A stretch of 17,657 nucleotides of DNA from Caldisericia bacterium (GTDB taxonomy: Bacteria > Caldisericota > Caldisericia > B22-G15). Below are positions 15,055 to 17,657 of the stretch, piece by piece; within the stretch, counting starts at the first letter, position 1, and each line of letters opens with the position of its first letter. The notes under the pieces were generated by a model. That model did no database searches. It saw nothing but the letters and a program-made list of their open reading frames with translations, and had not been told where the DNA came from. The stretch lies in the NCBI GenBank assembly GCA_021158845.1, contig JAGGSY010000016.1, forward strand, positions 1-17,657, written 5' to 3'. Position numbers and translations under genes: made by a program.

Positions 15055-15654
15055 TTAACCTCTCTTTTTAAAAACTTCATCTACAATGCCATACTCCTTT
15101 GCCTCCTGGGCAGTCATATAGTAATCCCTATCTGTATCCTTCTCTATTTTCTCCATTGGCTGGCCAGTATGATGGGAGAGAATCTCATTTATTGTGCTCT
15201 TTATCCTCATTATTTCTCTTGCAACAATCTCAATATCCTTTGCCTGCCCCTGAACTCCTCCCCATGGTTGATGAATTAAAATCCTTGAGTTTGGTAAAGC
15301 GTATCTCTTTCCCTTCTCTCCTGCAGCAAGAAGTACTGCAGCCATACTTGCAGCCTGTCCAATACATATGGTGGAAACAGGAGATTTTATAAATTGCATG
15401 GTATCATAGATTGCTAAACCTGCGGTGACACTGCCTCCAGGGCTATTTATGTAGAGATTTATCATTCTATCTGGATCCTCAGCTTCAAGAAATAGAAGTT
15501 CAGCTATTATGGCATTCGCCACTGCATCATTTATCTCGGTACCTAAGAAAATTATTCTATCCTTGAGAAGCCTTGAGTAGATATCATAACTTCTCTCTCC
15601 ATAAGGAGTTTTTTCTATAACCCATGGAACTACCTGATTGTATTCTTTTTTCAT
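15055..15654 (-). CDS. clpP: ATP-dependent Clp protease proteolytic subunit
   Basis: ClpP is the tetradecameric serine peptidase chamber that works with ClpX or ClpA/C unfoldases. The 199-residue length is typical. The triad is visible: Ser103 in GQAASMAAV, His128 in LIHQPWGG and Asp177 in DRDYYM, with the same spacing as in E. coli ClpP (25 and 74 residues). The N-terminal PYGERSYDIYSRLL and INSPGGSVTAGLAIYD motifs are intact. Its ATG overlaps the phosphoribosyltransferase stop (ATGA), with GAGGTG just upstream. lon follows directly. clpX, usually next to clpP, is absent here. Confidence 0.97.
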   Translation of the reverse strand: MKKEYNQVVPWVIEKTPYGERSYDIYSRLLKDRIIFLGTEINDAVANAIIAELLFLEAEDPDRMINLYINSPGGSVTAGLAIYDTMQFIKSPVSTICIGQAASMAAVLLAAGEKGKRYALPNSRILIHQPWGGVQGQAKDIEIVAREIMRIKSTINEILSHHTGQPMEKIEKDTDRDYYMTAQEAKEYGIVDEVFKKRG

Positions 15655-16265
15655 TTTACACCTCTCTTATTTAAAATCTCTATAACTTCCTCATCCTTCA
15701 CTTCAGAGAAATCTTCATAAAATTGACCTACTGCAAAGAAGATTTCAGGAATAAGGAGTGAAACAAAAATATCAACTTCTTTCTCTATCCTCTCCTTTGC
15801 ATCAATACTTGACACAGGGACAGCACAGACAATTTTGTCTGGTTTCTTTTTCCTCAAGGCAATTATTGAAACAAGCATAGTTTCCCCTGTGGCAAGTCCA
15901 TCATCAACAACAATAGCAGTCTTTCCTTTAAGGGATGGAAGGCTCTTTCCTCCTCTAAATTTTTCTATCTTCTTCTTCAGTAATTTTCTTCTATTTTCTA
16001 AAATATCTCTATCTAAGGAAACCTCCTCTCTTATTGAAACTACCCCTTCCTCAGATATAGCTCCTATGGCATATTCAGAATTCATTGGATGTGGAATCTT
16101 TGAGGAGACAATGACATCTAAAGGGCAATTTAAAACTTTTGAAACCTCATCAGCAACGATAACTCCTCCCCTTGGAATTCCAAAAACAATGGGATTTTTA
16201 AGTTCATATCCAAGTAATTTTTCTCCGAGGAGTCTTCCAGCTTCTCTTCTACTTCTGAACCTCAC
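15651..16265 (-). CDS. Predicted phosphoribosyltransferase (COG1926-like)
   Basis: A 204-residue type I phosphoribosyltransferase-fold protein. The PRPP-binding signature AIVVDDGLATGETM is at about residues 115-128. The N-terminal FRSRREAGRLLGEKL and VFGIPRGGVIVADEV, and KIPHPMNSEYAIGAI near the middle, are typical of the uncharacterised group often annotated only as phosphoribosyltransferase. The start is a GTG (16263-16265) lying inside the end of the bactofilin gene (17-bp overlap), with AAAGGG upstream. It overlaps clpP by 4 bp. The true acceptor base or any regulatory role is unknown; the operon offers no nucleotide-pathway partner, only protein quality control. Confidence 0.85.
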   Translation of the reverse strand: MRFRSRREAGRLLGEKLLGYELKNPIVFGIPRGGVIVADEVSKVLNCPLDVIVSSKIPHPMNSEYAIGAISEEGVVSIREEVSLDRDILENRRKLLKKKIEKFRGGKSLPSLKGKTAIVVDDGLATGETMLVSIIALRKKKPDKIVCAVPVSSIDAKERIEKEVDIFVSLLIPEIFFAVGQFYEDFSEVKDEEVIEILNKRGVK

Positions 16266-16665
16266 TTTTTCCCTTTGCTATTTTCTGGGAAGAGGGAATA
16301 ACCTTTTGTTTCTCAATCATATTGCATTTTCCGTCAAGTATGCCCCCTTCTTCAATGGCGATCTTCGGTGTCTCCACATCGCCTTCAATCTTTCCTGTGT
16401 TTAGAATCTCAACTCTTTCCTTTGCATGAACATTTCCAATAACTGCCCCCATGACTACAAGAGTTGAAGCTTTGACCTCTGCTTCCACATCTCCTTTTTC
16501 ACCAACAGTTACTGTGCCTTTGCAGTCTATCTCTCCCTTAACCTTCCCATCAATTCTTAGATTTCCTTGAGCAACTATCTTTCCATCAACTGAAGTTCCT
16601 TCTCCAATATAGGATTGCCCACTCTCTCCTTGAAATTCATGCTTCGCTGTTTTACCAAAAGGCAT
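16249..16665 (-). CDS. Bactofilin (polymer-forming cytoskeletal protein)
   Basis: A 138-residue bactofilin-domain protein (DUF583/PF04519). Short tails flank a central beta-helix at about residues 17-115, made of six-residue-spaced hydrophobic and glycine steps (for example GTSVDGKIVAQGNLRIDG and GVI-type turns). Bactofilins polymerise without nucleotides into filaments at the membrane and guide cell shape, polarity or envelope synthesis. The C-terminal tail is basic and polar. AAGGAGG lies 5 bp before the ATG. The gene begins 18 bp after the tRNA-Gly 3' end with no terminator between them, and overlaps the phosphoribosyltransferase gene by 17 bp. Confidence 0.92.
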   Translation of the reverse strand: MPFGKTAKHEFQGESGQSYIGEGTSVDGKIVAQGNLRIDGKVKGEIDCKGTVTVGEKGDVEAEVKASTLVVMGAVIGNVHAKERVEILNTGKIEGDVETPKIAIEEGGILDGKCNMIEKQKVIPSSQKIAKGKSEVQK

Positions 16666-16683
16666 CTATACCTCCTTTTACCT

Positions 16684-16758
16684 TGGAGCGGGCAACGGGA
16701 TTCGAACCCGCGGCCCTCAGCTTGGGAAGCTGATGCTCTACCCCTGAGCTATGCCCGC
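16684..16758 (-). tRNA. tRNA-Gly (anticodon CCC)
   Basis: The reverse complement forms a full cloverleaf: acceptor stem GCGGGCA/TGCCCGC with discriminator U73 as in bacterial tRNA-Gly, D arm TAGCTCAGGGGTAGAGCA, anticodon stem TCAGC/GCTGA with loop TTCCCAA giving anticodon CCC, and T arm GGGTTCGAATCCC. The 3' CCA is encoded (16684-16686); the body is 16687-16758. It reads GGG glycine codons. It stands immediately in front of the bactofilin gene on the same strand. Confidence 0.96.
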
Positions 16759-16759
16759 T

Positions 16760-16775
16760 CAAATACATTATATCA
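16760..16775 (-). promoter_or_regulatory. Promoter for tRNA-Gly (and probably bactofilin operon), extended -10
   Basis: On the minus strand TGATATAAT is an extended -10, with TATAAT at 16767-16772. It lies 9 bp before the mature tRNA 5' end, which puts the start point near 16760. No convincing -35 is seen. It sits 9 bp after the stop of the nuclease gene, so upstream transcription may also read through. Confidence 0.65.
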
Positions 16776-16781
16776 TTTTAT

Positions 16782-17546
16782 CTAATATCTATACAAATCA
16801 ACTACACTACCGTTAGCATCCATTAGATAAACTGTATCATGGTCATTGTTCCATACTGGAGTTTTATGATCCCAATAAAATTTATTGTTTCCTGTAAAAC
16901 CTTTACCGGTATAAATCACCACCTCTCCTTCTCCATCAATGTATGAACCTTCAGGGAATATAAAAACATTGTGGGATTCATCTTTAATTCTAAAATTTGA
17001 GAGATTCATGCCCTCTTTGGATATGTTCTTCAAAACAACATATTCACCATTTAAATTTTCCTCATCTCTCCCCTCTGCATTATAATTAATCCTTTCAATT
17101 CTCACTGGATACTTGTGAAAATCCTTCCATAACCCTATCCTATTCTCTCTTGCCTCTCTCTCAGCCTCCAAGAGTAAATTTCTGTGTGCTTTATTGTATC
17201 TATCCCTGTAAATAAGAGCAACACCTCTTCTTAAAAGTTCATAGTTAACGAATGTATCACCCACAAAGATATAGGCAAGGAGTCTTTTGTATTGATCTCT
17301 CTCTTCCCTGTCAAACTCTAACTCTACCTCTTTTCCAAGAACCAGCTTTCTGTTTTCTCTCTTTGCCTCCATATAAAAGGGCTCACCCATCTCAGGAGCA
17401 TTTATCCCTATATATCTTACCTTCTCCCCTGTAGATATGATTACAGTATCTCCGTCTATGACCTTTACAACTGAAACGGTTTTGGGTGAGCAAGAGATGA
17501 GAATGAGAAAAAGGATTATAAAGAAAAATATAGCTCTTTTATTCAT
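16782..17546 (-). CDS. Lipoprotein with staphylococcal-nuclease and lamin-tail domains
   Basis: A secreted, lipid-anchored nuclease-like protein of 254 residues from the ATG at 17544-17546. A TTG two codons upstream could also serve. The N-terminus is a lipoprotein signal with lipobox LISC, modified Cys about 19. Residues about 24-140 are a thermonuclease (TNase) domain: VIDGDTV, VRYIGINAPE (Arg and Glu equivalent to Arg35 and Glu43 of the Staphylococcus enzyme) and DQYKRLLAYIFV (Arg87 equivalent), then a helix with ARENRIGLW. The catalytic residues are kept. Residues about 150-254 are a lamin-tail (LTD) beta domain with NGEYVVLKN, LSNFRIKD, VVIYTGKG and VWNNDHDTVYLMD. The likely job is extracellular DNA or RNA degradation at the cell surface. 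It overlaps the end of the upstream partial gene by 8 bp. Confidence 0.92.
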   Translation of the reverse strand: MNKRAIFFFIILFLILISCSPKTVSVVKVIDGDTVIISTGEKVRYIGINAPEMGEPFYMEAKRENRKLVLGKEVELEFDREERDQYKRLLAYIFVGDTFVNYELLRRGVALIYRDRYNKAHRNLLLEAEREARENRIGLWKDFHKYPVRIERINYNAEGRDEENLNGEYVVLKNISKEGMNLSNFRIKDESHNVFIFPEGSYIDGEGEVVIYTGKGFTGNNKFYWDHKTPVWNNDHDTVYLMDANGSVVDLYRY

Positions 17547-17657
17547 TATCAAACAGTTTCTCTTTAAAAAACTCTATTTCATCCTCTGTAAGTCTATTCT
17601 CTCCACATCTCTTTTTTAAATGGAGAATATCATCCCTTATATCAAAAACAACCCTTC
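17539..17657 (-). CDS. C-terminus of an unidentified protein (partial, runs off the right edge)
   Basis: The minus strand entering from the right edge reads open for 38 codons to a TAA at 17539-17541. The end is charged and helical, with segments such as FDIRDDILHLKKRCG and LTEDEIEFFKEKLF. The frame overlaps the start of the nuclease gene by 8 bp (AATGAATAA), the same tight coupling seen throughout this strand. That spacing and the lack of another promoter support a real gene end rather than a chance frame. I do not recognise the family from this short tail. Confidence 0.6.
   Translation of the reverse strand, partial: RVVFDIRDDILHLKKRCGENRLTEDEIEFFKEKLFDNE

Noticed and set aside
15054..15080. 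Upstream start of Lon at 15080
   Set aside because: It lies inside clpP without a ribosome site; Lon homology starts just after the ATG at 15053.
1..17657. CRISPR array, insertion sequence, phage or toxin-antitoxin module
   Set aside because: No spaced direct repeats, transposase, integrase or paired small toxin/antitoxin genes were seen on either strand.

Overview
The window looks like part of the chromosome of a low-GC, probably thermophilic bacterium. The proteins are rich in Lys, Glu and Ile, AGA/AGG and ATA codons are common, both tRNAs have GC-rich stems, intergenic gaps are tiny, and most genes have strong AGGAGG ribosome binding sites. The mix of a surface stalk (copper-amine-oxidase N-like) domain, M18 aminopeptidase, BMP-type nucleoside transporter, bactofilin and Lon/ClpP would fit a deep-branching thermophile (Caldisericota, Dictyoglomota or Thermotogota-like) or a clostridial relative. 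That placement is inference, and no rRNA is present to settle it.

Layout. 1-300 (minus): a flavodoxin reading frame that has lost its N-terminus, butting onto the 3' end of a tRNA-Ala(UGC) gene (294-368). A 46-bp gap (369-414) carries overlapping divergent promoters for the tRNA and for a plus-strand operon, 415-3964: proB (glutamate 5-kinase), an M18 aminopeptidase and ychF. The proB start lies so close to its -10 box that its message may be leaderless. ychF ends convergently, with an 11-bp overlap, against the long minus-strand block that fills the rest of the window.

The minus-strand block, in transcription order: the C-terminus of an unknown protein (17539-17657); a staphylococcal-nuclease/lamin-tail lipoprotein; tRNA-Gly(CCC) with its own promoter; then, 18 bp after the tRNA and with no terminator, bactofilin, a phosphoribosyltransferase, clpP, lon and a Na/Pi-cotransporter-PhoU protein. 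A second promoter, overlapping the stop codon of that transporter, starts the nucleoside-transport operon: an exported BMP-type binding protein carrying two stalk domains, an intrinsic-terminator-like attenuator, a double ABC ATPase, two permeases, psuG (pseudouridine-5'-phosphate glycosidase), a stand-alone CinA C-terminal (PncC-like) amidase and a Fur-family regulator.

How it may work together: the ABC system should import nucleosides. PsuG would split pseudouridine 5'-phosphate to uracil and ribose 5-phosphate, and PncC would act on nicotinamide mononucleotide. The translationally coupled set reads as a nucleoside/nucleotide salvage unit. No pseudouridine kinase is in the window. The most unusual items are the stalk-BMP fusion without a lipobox, the linkage of psuG to a BMP transporter, the attenuator after the binding-protein gene, the flavodoxin remnant at tRNA-Ala, and a recurring TGnTATAAT promoter pattern. 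I see no CRISPR array, insertion sequence, phage or defence system.
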